From NCBI RefSeq assembly GCF_019511645.1, contig NZ_JAEUAX010000005.1:248001-312000 (forward strand): 64,000 bases of DNA, read 5' to 3'. Shown here one piece after another: positions 49,437-58,693 of the stretch (position 1 is its first letter; each line of letters opens with the position of its first letter). The translations under genes were made by a program, and so were the position numbers. The DNA is from Microbacterium ureisolvens (GTDB taxonomy: Bacteria > Actinomycetota > Actinomycetes > Actinomycetales > Microbacteriaceae). Under the pieces are notes generated by a model that did not search any database, was not told where the DNA came from, and saw only the letters and a program-made list of their open reading frames with translations.

Positions 49437-50867
49437 TCAGCCGCGCGGCGCCGCAGCCAGTGAGTCGTCTGGTTCGAGAGCCGGCTCCTGGTGCCGACGC
49501 TGGTACCACCGCGCGGGGAAATACGCGATCACGCTCGCGCCGAGCGTGGCGGCGAGGATCACGAACGCGAAGAGACCGTAGTCGAGCCACTGGAGGTACA
49601 TGAGGAAGAGGATGCTGGCGACCAGGGGCACTCCCACCAGCGCGATCCCCCACCATCCCCACGGCAGCTTGGTGGGTCGAGCCAGAGTCGGCTGCTTGAT
49701 GCGAAGCGCAATGAGGGCGACCAGGTTCATCAGAAGCAGGATGTTGATGAGGAACACATCGAGGACGACGAGATCGACGAAGCTTCCGAGCGTGAAGAAG
49801 GCGTAGATCACCGAACACACGATGATCGAGACGACGGGCGAACCGGTCCTGCGCGACTGGCGCGCCAGCACGGGCGTGAGCCAGCGGTCGCGTGAGAGCA
49901 CGAACGGGGTGCGGGCGCTGCTCATCAGCAGCGATGAGTAGAGCCCGATGCTGCAGAACAGTGCCCCGATCGTGACGAACATGGCCAGCCAGGGGCCACC
50001 GAGCACTGCGGCCACATCGGAGAACGATCCCGCGTACCACTCCTCCCACCCGGGAATCGCCAGGGCACCGATCAGGGGCAGCGCGTAGGTTGCGATGATG
50101 ACGATCATCGAGACGACCATCGCTTTGGGGATGGTCTTCCCCGGGTTCTTGATCTCACCCGCGATCAGGCCGACGCGGTCGAAGCCGCAGTAGCACCACA
50201 TCACTACCGACAAGCCGATCGTGATGGCGGCACCGGGCGATTCGCCGTCGGCCATGAAGGGGACGAACGGATTCGTGCCGTCCTGGATCAGCCGCCAGAT
50301 TCCCAGACCTGCGACGATCAGCAGAGGCAGGAGCGCGAAGACGCTGAAGAGCAGCGCGCTGTCGCCGACGCTCTTCGCACCCCGGATGTTCAACAGCGCC
50401 ATCGGGATGATGACCAGGACGACGCCGGCGACCCAGTGCAGATCCAGCTGGAACGGGCCGAACGAGAAGAACACGACTTCTCCCTCGCCGACGACCGGAA
50501 CCAGCGTCGAGAAGTAGCTCGCGAAAAGGACCGGATAGATCGCCATGTCGACCCAGCTGTTGATCCAGCGCAGGATCCCCGCCTGGAAGGCCCAGAAGCC
50601 CCCGACGGACCGCTTCATCCATTCATATGTTCCGCCTTCGGCCGGGATGGCCGTGGAGAGCTCCGTGGTGATTGCTGCGATGGGGATGCCGTAGATCGCG
50701 GGAACGAGCACGAGAAGCAGAAGCGCGAGGCCGGGGCCGGATGCACTGACGAGCGCCTCGAGGGAGTAGGCGCCCCCGGAGACGCTGAAGAAGATGATGC
50801 CGACCAGCGGGAGGAATGCGACTTGCCTGACCACCTTGGTCGTGGTCGTGGTTTCGAACATGGACAT
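49437..50867 (-). CDS. APC family amino acid/polyamine permease (second)
   Basis: A 476-residue, 12-segment transporter and close paralogue of the permease at 44741: GIIFFSVSGGAYSLEALVSA, IAAITTELSTAIPAEGGTYE and VVMWCYCGFDRVGLIAGEIK align block by block. The C-terminal tail is cytoplasmic and Arg/His-rich. It is upstream of the first amine oxidase and downstream of the second one, so the two modules are in head-to-tail order on one strand. It probably imports the amine substrate. Confidence 0.9.
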   Translation of the reverse strand: MSMFETTTTTKVVRQVAFLPLVGIIFFSVSGGAYSLEALVSASGPGLALLLLVLVPAIYGIPIAAITTELSTAIPAEGGTYEWMKRSVGGFWAFQAGILRWINSWVDMAIYPVLFASYFSTLVPVVGEGEVVFFSFGPFQLDLHWVAGVVLVIIPMALLNIRGAKSVGDSALLFSVFALLPLLIVAGLGIWRLIQDGTNPFVPFMADGESPGAAITIGLSVVMWCYCGFDRVGLIAGEIKNPGKTIPKAMVVSMIVIIATYALPLIGALAIPGWEEWYAGSFSDVAAVLGGPWLAMFVTIGALFCSIGLYSSLLMSSARTPFVLSRDRWLTPVLARQSRRTGSPVVSIIVCSVIYAFFTLGSFVDLVVLDVFLINILLLMNLVALIALRIKQPTLARPTKLPWGWWGIALVGVPLVASILFLMYLQWLDYGLFAFVILAATLGASVIAYFPARWYQRRHQEPALEPDDSLAAAPRG

Positions 50868-50929
50868 GTGGGGACCTCGTTGTCGGAGTGTTGTGGGGTG
50901 CCGTGTAGACCGGCGGGGTCAGCGTGTGC

Positions 50930-51286
50930 TCAAGCGTGGATCACCGTGTAGACCTTGGTGATCGTCGCGTCGACGACCCAGCGACCCTTCCAGCCGGGCT
51001 GCATGAGCACCGTGACGCCGGGCCACAGTTCCAGAACGGCACCATCGTCGTCGATGAGCCGACCGGCACCGGCCAGGACGTGGATGTACTCGGTGTATCC
51101 GGTGTGGTCGGTGAGGAACTCACCCGGCGTGACGCGCCAGAGTCCGACCTGGTGTGTAGCCGTGTCTTCGATGGCGAACGTGGAGGCTGTCGGGGAGCCG
51201 GCAACGACACGTTCGGCTGCGATGGCCACATCGTCCGGCCAGTTGATCGCGGAAGTCTCGTACCAGGCGGCGGAGAACCCGTTCAT
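50930..51286 (-). CDS. Small cupin protein (amine module 2)
   Basis: A 118-residue cupin of the DUF861/Cupin_3 type: GEFLTDHTGYTEYIHVLAGA forms motif 1 and LWPGVTVLMQPGWKGRWVVD motif 2. The GWKGRW box is typical of the group. Its start overlaps the amine-oxidase stop by 4 bp. It is a counterpart of the cupin at 47696, though the two are not highly similar. Likely role as for that protein. Confidence 0.82.
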   Translation of the reverse strand: MNGFSAAWYETSAINWPDDVAIAAERVVAGSPTASTFAIEDTATHQVGLWRVTPGEFLTDHTGYTEYIHVLAGAGRLIDDDGAVLELWPGVTVLMQPGWKGRWVVDATITKVYTVIHA

Positions 51287-52521
51287 GCGGCCACCCTGCT
51301 TTCCGCCGCAATGAGGGCTGCAGCGGCGCTATGGCCGCTGCGCAACGCCCCCTCCATGAGGCCGGTGAACTCCGGGTCGATGTACTCACCCGCGAAGTAC
51401 AACCGGCCGTACGCAGCCGCGAGAGCTTCCGCGTCCTGGACGCTGAAGCCCGGCGCGTGAGCCGTATAGGCCCCGCGCGCGAGTGGATCGAATGGCCAGC
51501 TGGTGATTACGGCCCCTGCGTGGCCAATGGCCAGGTCGGCGCGAAGGGCGCGCACCTCCCCCTCCCATCCGCGTGCACCGCGATCTATGCCGAGGCGGAG
51601 GAGATGGCCGATCTCTCCGCCGAAGCAGTTGAGCACGGGGGCTACCGCGCCTCCGAGTCCGTTCGCAGTCCAGGTCCAGAACCTCCCGGACACGCTCATC
51701 ACCGCGCTCGCCCGCGGGACCTCGTCGAGGGCCAGGTGGAGTTTCGCCGCATTGCCCTGCACGATGCGCGACATCGCCTGGCGCTTTCTATCGGGGATGT
51801 CGATGAGCAGCGATGTCGCATCGATCAGCACGCCGAAGGGCAGCGCGACGACGGCGTAGTCGAAGGACTCCTCCTCGCCGCCGGCCGTAATCACGACCTC
51901 GTCGCCGTGCTGCACAGCAGCCTGGACCTTGGAATTCAAGCGGATCGCATCCCCGAGCACGGATGCCATCGCATCGGGAAGGCGCTGATTGCCGCCACCG
52001 ATACGCCAGCTCGGCTGTGGGTGGAAGGAGGCGACGTGATCGAGAGTTCCCTGGGCCGAGACCTGGTCGACGCGCACGGCAGTTGACATCTCGATCCTGG
52101 CCTCGAGCGCCTCGCGGGTGTCTCCCTCGACGCCGATCTCGTCCAGCACATCAGCGACCGAGCGCGCGCCGCTGCCGGTCGCGACCGCTTCGGCGGCGCG
52201 TTCGCCCAGTGTCGCCATCGCGTCGGTGCTGACATGAGGCCGGTCGCCAGGGATGCGGACGTAGTAGCTCATTCCCGTATCGACGAGCTCGAGCCCGTGC
52301 TTCCGGCAGTGGTCACGGAGGGTCGAATACCCGCCGAGGACGAACTCCGCGCCGCGTTCGATGACGTGGAGACCGCCGGCCGCGCTGATCGTCTCGGACC
52401 ATACGCGGCCGCCGACACGATTCCGCGCCTCGAACACCGTCACGTCGTGGCCCGCGCCGACGAGCTCAGTTGCAGCCGCGAGGCCGGCGAGGCCGGCACC
52501 GAGTACGGCGGTGCGCGTCAT
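51283..52521 (-). CDS. Flavin-containing amine oxidase (second)
   Basis: A 412-residue amine oxidase. FAD motif AVLGAGLAGLAAATELVGAG, then FEARNRVGGRVWSETI, and C-terminal YFAGEYIDPEFTGLMEGALR. The latter is closer to the classic monoamine oxidase closure than that of the first enzyme. It is the first gene of the minus-strand amine region and diverges from the PucR-type regulator with a 124-bp gap. The two oxidases are diverged, so they may act on different amines or on successive nitrogen atoms. Confidence 0.9.
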   Translation of the reverse strand: MTRTAVLGAGLAGLAAATELVGAGHDVTVFEARNRVGGRVWSETISAAGGLHVIERGAEFVLGGYSTLRDHCRKHGLELVDTGMSYYVRIPGDRPHVSTDAMATLGERAAEAVATGSGARSVADVLDEIGVEGDTREALEARIEMSTAVRVDQVSAQGTLDHVASFHPQPSWRIGGGNQRLPDAMASVLGDAIRLNSKVQAAVQHGDEVVITAGGEEESFDYAVVALPFGVLIDATSLLIDIPDRKRQAMSRIVQGNAAKLHLALDEVPRASAVMSVSGRFWTWTANGLGGAVAPVLNCFGGEIGHLLRLGIDRGARGWEGEVRALRADLAIGHAGAVITSWPFDPLARGAYTAHAPGFSVQDAEALAAAYGRLYFAGEYIDPEFTGLMEGALRSGHSAAAALIAAESRVAA

Positions 52522-52645
52522 GTCATCTCCTTCGACGTTTCTGCCGCCGCTGGCTTCGCCTGCGCGACAACGACAAAGCTACGAACATCGCACTGACGCT
52601 CCTACTGCGCAAACGGCTAGAGTTTGCTCGTTGTTCATACGAAGG

Positions 52646-54040
52646 GTGAGAGTCCTGAACGCCTTCACGATCGCCGACCTGGTCAGCGACCCGACGCTCG
52701 ACACCAGCTTGGTGAGCGGCGGTGACGGATCGGACCGGACCGTCCTGTGGGCACATTCCTGCGAGATGGAACACCCCGACAAGTGGCTGGGTCCGCACGA
52801 GCTCCTGATGACCATCGGACTGTGCATTCCTCATGGCGCGCAGCAGCAGCGAGATCTCATCGCCAGGCTCGATGACGCCGGGCTGGCCGGCATCGCGGTC
52901 GGCGACGATGGGCTCGCTCCACGCCTCACCAAGGCGATGCTCTCCGAGGCAGACGCCCGAGGTTTCCCCGTTCTCAGGACGGGGCCGAACACGCCGTTCG
53001 CAGCGATAGGACGAACCGTCGCCGCCGCCAACGCGGAACGACAGACGATGAGCGTGCTCGGCCTCGCCAAGCTCTACCAGGTCGCAGGCCAAGATCATCG
53101 AGGTCATCGCCGCACGAGCGACGATCTCGGCGACCTCCTCGGCATCCGTCTCACCGTCGTGGACGATGCGACGGGATGCGTCCTTCTGGGGCGGGGTGCG
53201 CTCGCCCCCGCTGGCGCACGGGCGTACCCCCTCCGGACGCACCGTCCGACGCACCTCATGATCGATGCCGGCGCTCCGCTCGACAGCCTGACGCTGGTCC
53301 ACGTCACCCAGATCCTCACAGTCCATGCCAATGCGGTCGCGCAGGATGCGGAAGCCCGTTTGAGAGATGGGGCGGCCGTGCTCGAGCAGGCGCTCGTCGG
53401 GCGTGCGAACGTCCATGGCGATCTCCTTCGGCTCTGGGGACAGGAGACCGCGGGGTATCGCGCTGTCGCCACTACGTGCAAGACCCCATTGCGCCTGCAG
53501 ACGGCGCTTGCAGTCGCCGAGCTTCCGACCACGGCAATCGAGGCCGACGGCAGGATCGTTGTGGTCACTCCCACCCACCGTCTCGAGGAGCTTCGCTCGC
53601 TCGTGGAGGAGATCTGTGCCGAGTCGGGCGTATCCGCGGTGCATCGGGACCTCCGCGACGTCTCGGGAGCCGTGGCCGAAGCCACGGCGGAGCACGCAGC
53701 AGTGCGTGGCCGCGGGGAGCACTGGCGGGAGTTCCAGGGTGAGCAGGTGTCTTTGGTGGCGCGCTCACGGTCAGAGGCCGCACAGATCATCGACACGGTG
53801 CTCGGGCCGCTGGCCCGCGAGGAGCAGCGATACGGTCTGTTGCGGGAGACCCTCTTCGCGTTCCTTGACAACGACCTCCACTGGAGCGTCACCGCGCAGA
53901 CGCTCGGCATGCATCGCCAGGGCCTCGTCTATCGACTCAACAGGGCCGAGGAGCTCACGGGCCGAAGCGTGCGCAGAACTCGGGACGTCTCGGAGCTGTG
54001 GCTGGCCAGAACAGCGTGGCGGCAGCTCAGGGAGGGTTGA
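52646..54040 (+). CDS. PucR family transcriptional regulator
   Basis: About 464 residues from the GTG at 52646; the open frame continues upstream but would overlap the amine-oxidase start. The N-terminal PucR domain begins FTIADLVSDPTLDTSLVSGG and contains GPHELLMTIGL. The C-terminal helix-turn-helix (HTH_30) is LRETLFAFLDNDLHWSVTAQ then TLGMHRQGLVYRLNRAE. Such regulators control purine, amino acid and polyamine catabolism. It diverges from the second amine oxidase and is the likely activator of the whole amine region. It ends 14 bp inside the convergent hydrolase gene. Confidence 0.88.
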   Translation: MRVLNAFTIADLVSDPTLDTSLVSGGDGSDRTVLWAHSCEMEHPDKWLGPHELLMTIGLCIPHGAQQQRDLIARLDDAGLAGIAVGDDGLAPRLTKAMLSEADARGFPVLRTGPNTPFAAIGRTVAAANAERQTMSVLGLAKLYQVAGQDHRGHRRTSDDLGDLLGIRLTVVDDATGCVLLGRGALAPAGARAYPLRTHRPTHLMIDAGAPLDSLTLVHVTQILTVHANAVAQDAEARLRDGAAVLEQALVGRANVHGDLLRLWGQETAGYRAVATTCKTPLRLQTALAVAELPTTAIEADGRIVVVTPTHRLEELRSLVEEICAESGVSAVHRDLRDVSGAVAEATAEHAAVRGRGEHWREFQGEQVSLVARSRSEAAQIIDTVLGPLAREEQRYGLLRETLFAFLDNDLHWSVTAQTLGMHRQGLVYRLNRAEELTGRSVRRTRDVSELWLARTAWRQLREG

Positions 54041-54851
54041 CACCCTCGTCGACCCGCTTCATCCATTTCGACATCTCGGCGGATCCCCGCGCGAAGTGCG
54101 GGCTTGCCGGCTCGTTCAGGAAACCGTGCTCCGATCCGGCCACGATGGTCTCGTACGTCCGGACTGCCGCATGGCGCAACTGCTCGGCGAAGCGCTTGCC
54201 GGAAGCTCGGAGGATGTCGCGGTCGGCATCCAGGATGAGGGTCCGCGGCAACCCAGCCGGGTCCCCTTGTCCAGGGAAGACGCGAGGGTCGGCGAGCAGC
54301 TCCTCGGCGCCGGCGTAGTTGAGTGCCATGCGTTCCGCCCAGCGAGTGCCCTGTGCGTCGGTCAACTGCTGCAGACGCACGCCCTCGGCATCCGCGTGAA
54401 CCGGCAAGCCGGAGTGGAAGACGCCGTACACGAGGACGAGACCCACGGGCAGCGAGCGGCCGTCGTCACGCAGCTTGACCGCGGCGCTCGCAGCGAGGCA
54501 CGCGCCCGCACTCGCCCCGCCGAGGAAGGCCTTGGCACTCGCGGAGAGGTCCGCGAAGGCCTCCAGGATGTCGTCCTGCGCGGCCGGGTAGCGCCCGCCG
54601 GCCGGATCCGACGGAAGCGGGCCGTCGTCAGAGAAGTCCGGGGCCAGACGGTACTCGAGGGTTCTCACGTGCCGACCGGCTCCCGCAAGCTGACGGGCGA
54701 CGGCATCCGACTCGGGCATGTCGATGCTGCCGCCCGCAAAGGCGCCGCCATGCACCCAGAGCAGCGGCCGGCCCGCCGAGCGTTCCGGGACGTAGTCGCG
54801 CACTGCGGTTCCCGTTCCCGGGAGCTGGTGGTCGCGGACCGTGAAGCTCAT
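54027..54851 (-). CDS. Alpha/beta hydrolase, hormone-sensitive lipase (HSL) type
   Basis: A 274-residue esterase. The oxyanion motif HGGAFAGGS is at residues 34-42, the nucleophile Ser114 is in GGASAGACLA, the acid is in LILDADRDIL (Asp208 or Asp210) and the His is His242 (GSEHGFLNE). The ATG at 54851 overlaps the GH1 stop by 4 bp, which sets the start against a longer frame. It may remove acyl groups from the glycosides processed by the GH enzymes. Its end overlaps the convergent PucR gene by 14 bp, and no terminator is visible. Confidence 0.88.
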   Translation of the reverse strand: MSFTVRDHQLPGTGTAVRDYVPERSAGRPLLWVHGGAFAGGSIDMPESDAVARQLAGAGRHVRTLEYRLAPDFSDDGPLPSDPAGGRYPAAQDDILEAFADLSASAKAFLGGASAGACLAASAAVKLRDDGRSLPVGLVLVYGVFHSGLPVHADAEGVRLQQLTDAQGTRWAERMALNYAGAEELLADPRVFPGQGDPAGLPRTLILDADRDILRASGKRFAEQLRHAAVRTYETIVAGSEHGFLNEPASPHFARGSAEMSKWMKRVDEGVNPP

Positions 54852-56263
54852 AGGCGGGAAGGCTTCCGTTCGTCGCCCGTGGCCTCGCGATGTGCGGCGA
54901 GCACCTCGCGGTAGACCGCGCCGGACTGTTTCACGGTGCGCCGCTGCGTGGCGTAGTCCACGCCGACGATGCCGAACCGCTTCGTGTAGCCCTCGGCCCA
55001 CTCGAAATTGTCGAGAAGAGACCAGGCGAAGTACCCGCGCAGGGGCACGCCCGCATCAGTGCTCTGCGTCGCGGCATCCAGGTGGTCCAGCAGGTAGGCG
55101 ACACGCTCGGCGTCGACGATCACCCCATCCGGGGCGGGCTGATCGTCCCAGGCGGACCCGTTCTCGGTGATGTAGATCGCCTCCGGAGCGTAGCGGTCGT
55201 GCGTCTGGGCGATGATGTCGGCGATCCCCTGGGGGTATACCTCCCAGTCCATCGCCGTGTACGTGCCGTCCGGGCGGGTCTCCTGCGCTCGCGTCACCGC
55301 GACCGACTGGTCGGCACGGACGACGGCGCGGGCGTAGTAGTTGATGCCGACGAAATCGATCGGCGCCGCGATGGCCTCGAGATCTCCAGGCTCAACAGGG
55401 ATGGGCTCCGAGAACAGCTCCCCCGTCAGCGGATGGTACTCGCCGCGCATGATGGGGTGCAGGAACAGCCAGTTGCGGTACAGGTCGTTACGCGCCGCCG
55501 CCGCCACGTCGTCGGGCTCGGCGGTCGCGGGCTGTGTCGGGCTCATGCTCAGCGCGATGCCCACCTGGCTGTCGGCGGGAAGCGCGGCGCGCAGCGCCCG
55601 GACGCCGAGACCGTGAGCGAGGAGTGAGTGGTGCACGGCCCGGACCGCGAGCGCCTCGGAACGATCGCCCGGGGCGTGGACGCCCAGCAGGTGGCCGAGG
55701 AACACGTACACCCAGGGCTCGTTGAGGGTGGTCCAGTGCCGCACCCGGTCCCCAAGGCGCTCGGCGACGTGGTTCGTGTACTCGGCGAACCGGTGGGCCG
55801 TGGACCGGTCGGCCCACCCTCCCGCGTCCTGCTGCCACTGCGGCAGATCCCAGTGGTAGAGCGTCACGAACGGATCGATGCCGCTTGCCAGCAGCTCATC
55901 CACCAGCCGGTCGTAGAAGTCGAGCCCACGGCGGTTCGCCACTCCGTCGCGTGCGGGCACGATGCGCGGCCAGGCGACCGAGAAGCGGTACGCCGAAAGG
56001 CCGAGATCGCGCATGAGCGCGACGTCGTCGCGCCACCGGCGGAAGTGGTCGTCGGCGTCGTCGAGCGTGTCGCCCCCTGCGACCGCCCCGGGAATCCGCG
56101 CGAAGGTGTCCCAGACGCTCGGGGTGCGGCCGTCTGCCGAGACCGAGCCCTCGATCTGCGGCGCCGCGGTCGCCGCGCCCCACACGAAGCGCTCGGGGAA
56201 TCGTCGGCCGAGATCCCGTGCGCGAGTGCGCAGTTCGGCGGGCAGGGATGGGATGCCGGTCAT
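54848..56263 (-). CDS. GH1 beta-glucosidase
   Basis: A 471-residue family 1 glycosidase with full (beta/alpha)8 barrel. The N-terminal signature FVWGAATAAPQIEG is present. The acid/base is Glu182 in TLNEPW and the nucleophile Glu367 in YITENG; SAYRFSVAWPRI and YFAWSLLDNFEWAEGYTKRF complete the active site. No signal peptide, so it cleaves imported beta-glycosides (cellobiose, aryl glucosides) in the cytoplasm. It overlaps both neighbouring genes by 4 bp. Having GH1 and GH3 in one unit suggests two linkage types or an aglycone-bearing substrate. Confidence 0.94.
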   Translation of the reverse strand: MTGIPSLPAELRTRARDLGRRFPERFVWGAATAAPQIEGSVSADGRTPSVWDTFARIPGAVAGGDTLDDADDHFRRWRDDVALMRDLGLSAYRFSVAWPRIVPARDGVANRRGLDFYDRLVDELLASGIDPFVTLYHWDLPQWQQDAGGWADRSTAHRFAEYTNHVAERLGDRVRHWTTLNEPWVYVFLGHLLGVHAPGDRSEALAVRAVHHSLLAHGLGVRALRAALPADSQVGIALSMSPTQPATAEPDDVAAAARNDLYRNWLFLHPIMRGEYHPLTGELFSEPIPVEPGDLEAIAAPIDFVGINYYARAVVRADQSVAVTRAQETRPDGTYTAMDWEVYPQGIADIIAQTHDRYAPEAIYITENGSAWDDQPAPDGVIVDAERVAYLLDHLDAATQSTDAGVPLRGYFAWSLLDNFEWAEGYTKRFGIVGVDYATQRRTVKQSGAVYREVLAAHREATGDERKPSRL

Positions 56264-58620
56264 CCGGCGTGTCCCTGAACGAACCGCGAGCTGCTGGACC
56301 CCTGGAGGTCGGCATCCCGGATCAGTGCCGGGATCGTCGGATCGTCGGGCAGCTGGATGGTGTCGGACACGCGGATGTCGCGCGAGGACGCCCCGACCTC
56401 GATACGGAAGTCGCCTCCCTCGCGACGCCACAGACCCAGGCGCCCGTCGCCGCGGGCGGCCGCCGCGTCCCAGTAGGCGAAGTCGCGGCTCTCCAGCGCG
56501 AATTCCACCCGCACGGACTGGCCCGCTTCGAGCCGGACCTTCTCGAACCCGCGCAGCTCCCGGACAGGTCGGTACACTTCGGCGTCCGGGTCGCCGATGT
56601 ACAGCTGCACGATCTCGGCACCCGCGACGGGCCCCTCGTTCGCGATCGTCACCGATACGCGAACGCGTGCGGCCGCGGCATCCGTGACCTCCACCGACAG
56701 GTCGGAGTACGCGAACGACGTGTACGACAGACCGTGCCCGAACGGGTACCGCACCGTGCGGCCCAGTGCGTCGTACCAGCGGTAGCCGATGAAGACGCCC
56801 TCGCCGTAGAGCACCGTGCCGCGCTCCCCCAGCCAGTTGGGCTGACCGGGCGTGTCCTCGACGGCGGTCGGGAAGGTCTCGGAGATCTTGCCGGAAGGGT
56901 TCACCCGGCCGAACAGCACGTCCGCGACGGCGCCGCCGAGTGCCTGGCCGGTGAGCCAGGACTCGACGATAGCGTCGACGCGGTCGTGCCAGGGATCCAT
57001 CGTCACGGCTGTGCCGTTGGAGAGCACGACGACGAGCGTCGCGCCGGTGCGCTCTCGCAGGTCGGCCAGGCGCGAGATGAGGGCCACGTGGTCGCCCGGG
57101 AGTGCGAGGGTCGCGCGGTCGTTGGCCTCCTGCTCGAAAGCGAGCGGCAGGCCCGCGAACACGACGATGGTCTCGGCGTCTTCAGCGGCCGCCACGGCCT
57201 CATCGATCAGGCGCTCCGCGGTCGGTGAGAGCGGGCCGTTCACCGCATGCTGCACTGCTTCGGCCAGCTGCAGTTCGCGGGCGAGAGTCGCCGACCGGCG
57301 GGCGACGGTCGGGCGCCCCTCGACGAAGGCGATCTCGTGTGCGGCGAGGGTGGCGATATTGTCGTCCTGGTAGGGGTTCTTCGGCAGGTGGACGTACCCG
57401 GGCGAATAGATCACACGCTCCCCCGCGATCGCGCGGATCGCTTCGAGCGGCGCGTCGACCCGCGTCGGATCGACACCGGACGAGCCGCCGCCCTGGATAC
57501 GGGCGTGCTCGGCGAACGCGCCGACGACCGCGATCGTGCCCGTGCCAGCCTCCGACAGGGGCAGCACGGCACGCCCATGCGGTGCGGGCTCGTTGCGCAG
57601 GAGTGTGATGCAGGCCGCGGCCGCCTCGCGTGCCAGGGCGTGGTGCTCGTCGGCGCGCAGGAGTTCGAGCTGCGCGGTGGTCAGCCGGTCGCCCGCACTG
57701 TGTCCGAGTGACATGACCGGTCCGTCCACGAGGTCGGCGCCGGGATAAGCGCGAGCGACCAGTCGCAGCACACGGCGGGCAGCATTGTCGACGATCGCCT
57801 CGTCGAGCTCGCCGGCGCGCACGGCTGCCACGATCTCGGCATCCGTTCGCCCCTCGGTGCCGGGCATCTCGAGGTCGAGCCCTGCCCGCACGGCAGCGAC
57901 CCGATCGTGCACGGCGTTCCAGTCCGAGACCACGGCACCCCGAAAGCCCCATTCGTCACGCAGGATCTCGGTCAGCAGCCACCGGTTCTCGGACGCGTGC
58001 ACGCCCCGCAGCCGGTTGTACGAGCACATGACCGTCCACGGGTCAGCTTTGCGGACCACCCGCTCGAACGCCGCGAGGTAGGTCTCGCGCAGCGTCCGGT
58101 CGTCGACGACGACCGATATTCTCGTGCGCTCGATCTCCTGGTTGTTGGCGGCGAAGTGCTTGAGCGAGGTGCCGACACCGGTGGACTGCACACCCTGCAC
58201 GTATGCCGCGCCCAGCTCCCCTGAATGCATGGGGTCTTCCGAGAAGTACTCGAAGTTTCGGCCGCACAACGGGGAGCGCTTCATGTTGACGCCTGGCCCG
58301 AGCACGACCTGCACGCCCTCCGCGCGCGCCTCCTCGCCGATGGCGGCGCCCACCCGGCGGGTGAGGTCGCGATCCCACGACGCACCCATGGCTGAGGCGG
58401 TCGGGAAGCCGGTGGCAGGCACCCACACCATGTCGACGCCCGTCTCCTTGCGCAGACCATGCGGGCCGTCGCCCACCTCGATCGGCGGCACCGCCCGGGA
58501 CAGGCCCGGGCGATCGATGGGCTGGGTGAACCAGTCGTCGAGCCCTGACAGCAGCGAGGCCTTCTCTTCGAGCGTGAGCTCGGCGAGCACTGTGTCGACG
58601 TCGAACTGCGGGAGGGTCAT
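56260..58620 (-). CDS. GH3 beta-glucosidase
   Basis: A 786-residue cytoplasmic family 3 glycosidase: N-terminal TIM barrel (about 10-310), alpha/beta sandwich (about 360-570), fibronectin type III-like domain (about 640-715) and a short tail. The nucleophile is Asp233 in GAVVSDWNAVHD, and KHFAANNQE is the typical substrate loop. The ATG at 58620 is decided by the normal N-terminus (LTLEEKASLLSG); the frame is open upstream into the hairpin region. It overlaps the GH1 gene by 4 bp. It would cleave beta-glucosides or beta-xylosides; GH3 subfamily is not determined. Confidence 0.94.
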   Translation of the reverse strand: MTLPQFDVDTVLAELTLEEKASLLSGLDDWFTQPIDRPGLSRAVPPIEVGDGPHGLRKETGVDMVWVPATGFPTASAMGASWDRDLTRRVGAAIGEEARAEGVQVVLGPGVNMKRSPLCGRNFEYFSEDPMHSGELGAAYVQGVQSTGVGTSLKHFAANNQEIERTRISVVVDDRTLRETYLAAFERVVRKADPWTVMCSYNRLRGVHASENRWLLTEILRDEWGFRGAVVSDWNAVHDRVAAVRAGLDLEMPGTEGRTDAEIVAAVRAGELDEAIVDNAARRVLRLVARAYPGADLVDGPVMSLGHSAGDRLTTAQLELLRADEHHALAREAAAACITLLRNEPAPHGRAVLPLSEAGTGTIAVVGAFAEHARIQGGGSSGVDPTRVDAPLEAIRAIAGERVIYSPGYVHLPKNPYQDDNIATLAAHEIAFVEGRPTVARRSATLARELQLAEAVQHAVNGPLSPTAERLIDEAVAAAEDAETIVVFAGLPLAFEQEANDRATLALPGDHVALISRLADLRERTGATLVVVLSNGTAVTMDPWHDRVDAIVESWLTGQALGGAVADVLFGRVNPSGKISETFPTAVEDTPGQPNWLGERGTVLYGEGVFIGYRWYDALGRTVRYPFGHGLSYTSFAYSDLSVEVTDAAAARVRVSVTIANEGPVAGAEIVQLYIGDPDAEVYRPVRELRGFEKVRLEAGQSVRVEFALESRDFAYWDAAAARGDGRLGLWRREGGDFRIEVGASSRDIRVSDTIQLPDDPTIPALIRDADLQGSSSSRFVQGHAG

Positions 58621-58659
58621 TGATCTGCTTTCTGAACGAGAGAGCGTGGCGAATCGGAT

Positions 58660-58688
58660 GCTGCGGCACCGCCAGGCGGGGCCGCAGC
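58660..58688. repeat. Strong stem-loop between GH4 and GH3 genes
   Basis: GCTGCGGC (58660-58667) pairs exactly with GCCGCAGC (58681-58688), and inside it CCGCC (58669-58673) faces GGCGG (58675-58679). It fills the 73-bp gap between two codirectional genes in an operon where most other junctions overlap or are very close. It may stabilise the upstream mRNA or lower expression of the GH3-GH1-esterase part relative to the transport part. There is no U tract, so full termination is uncertain. Confidence 0.6.
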
Positions 58689-58693
58689 GGGTA

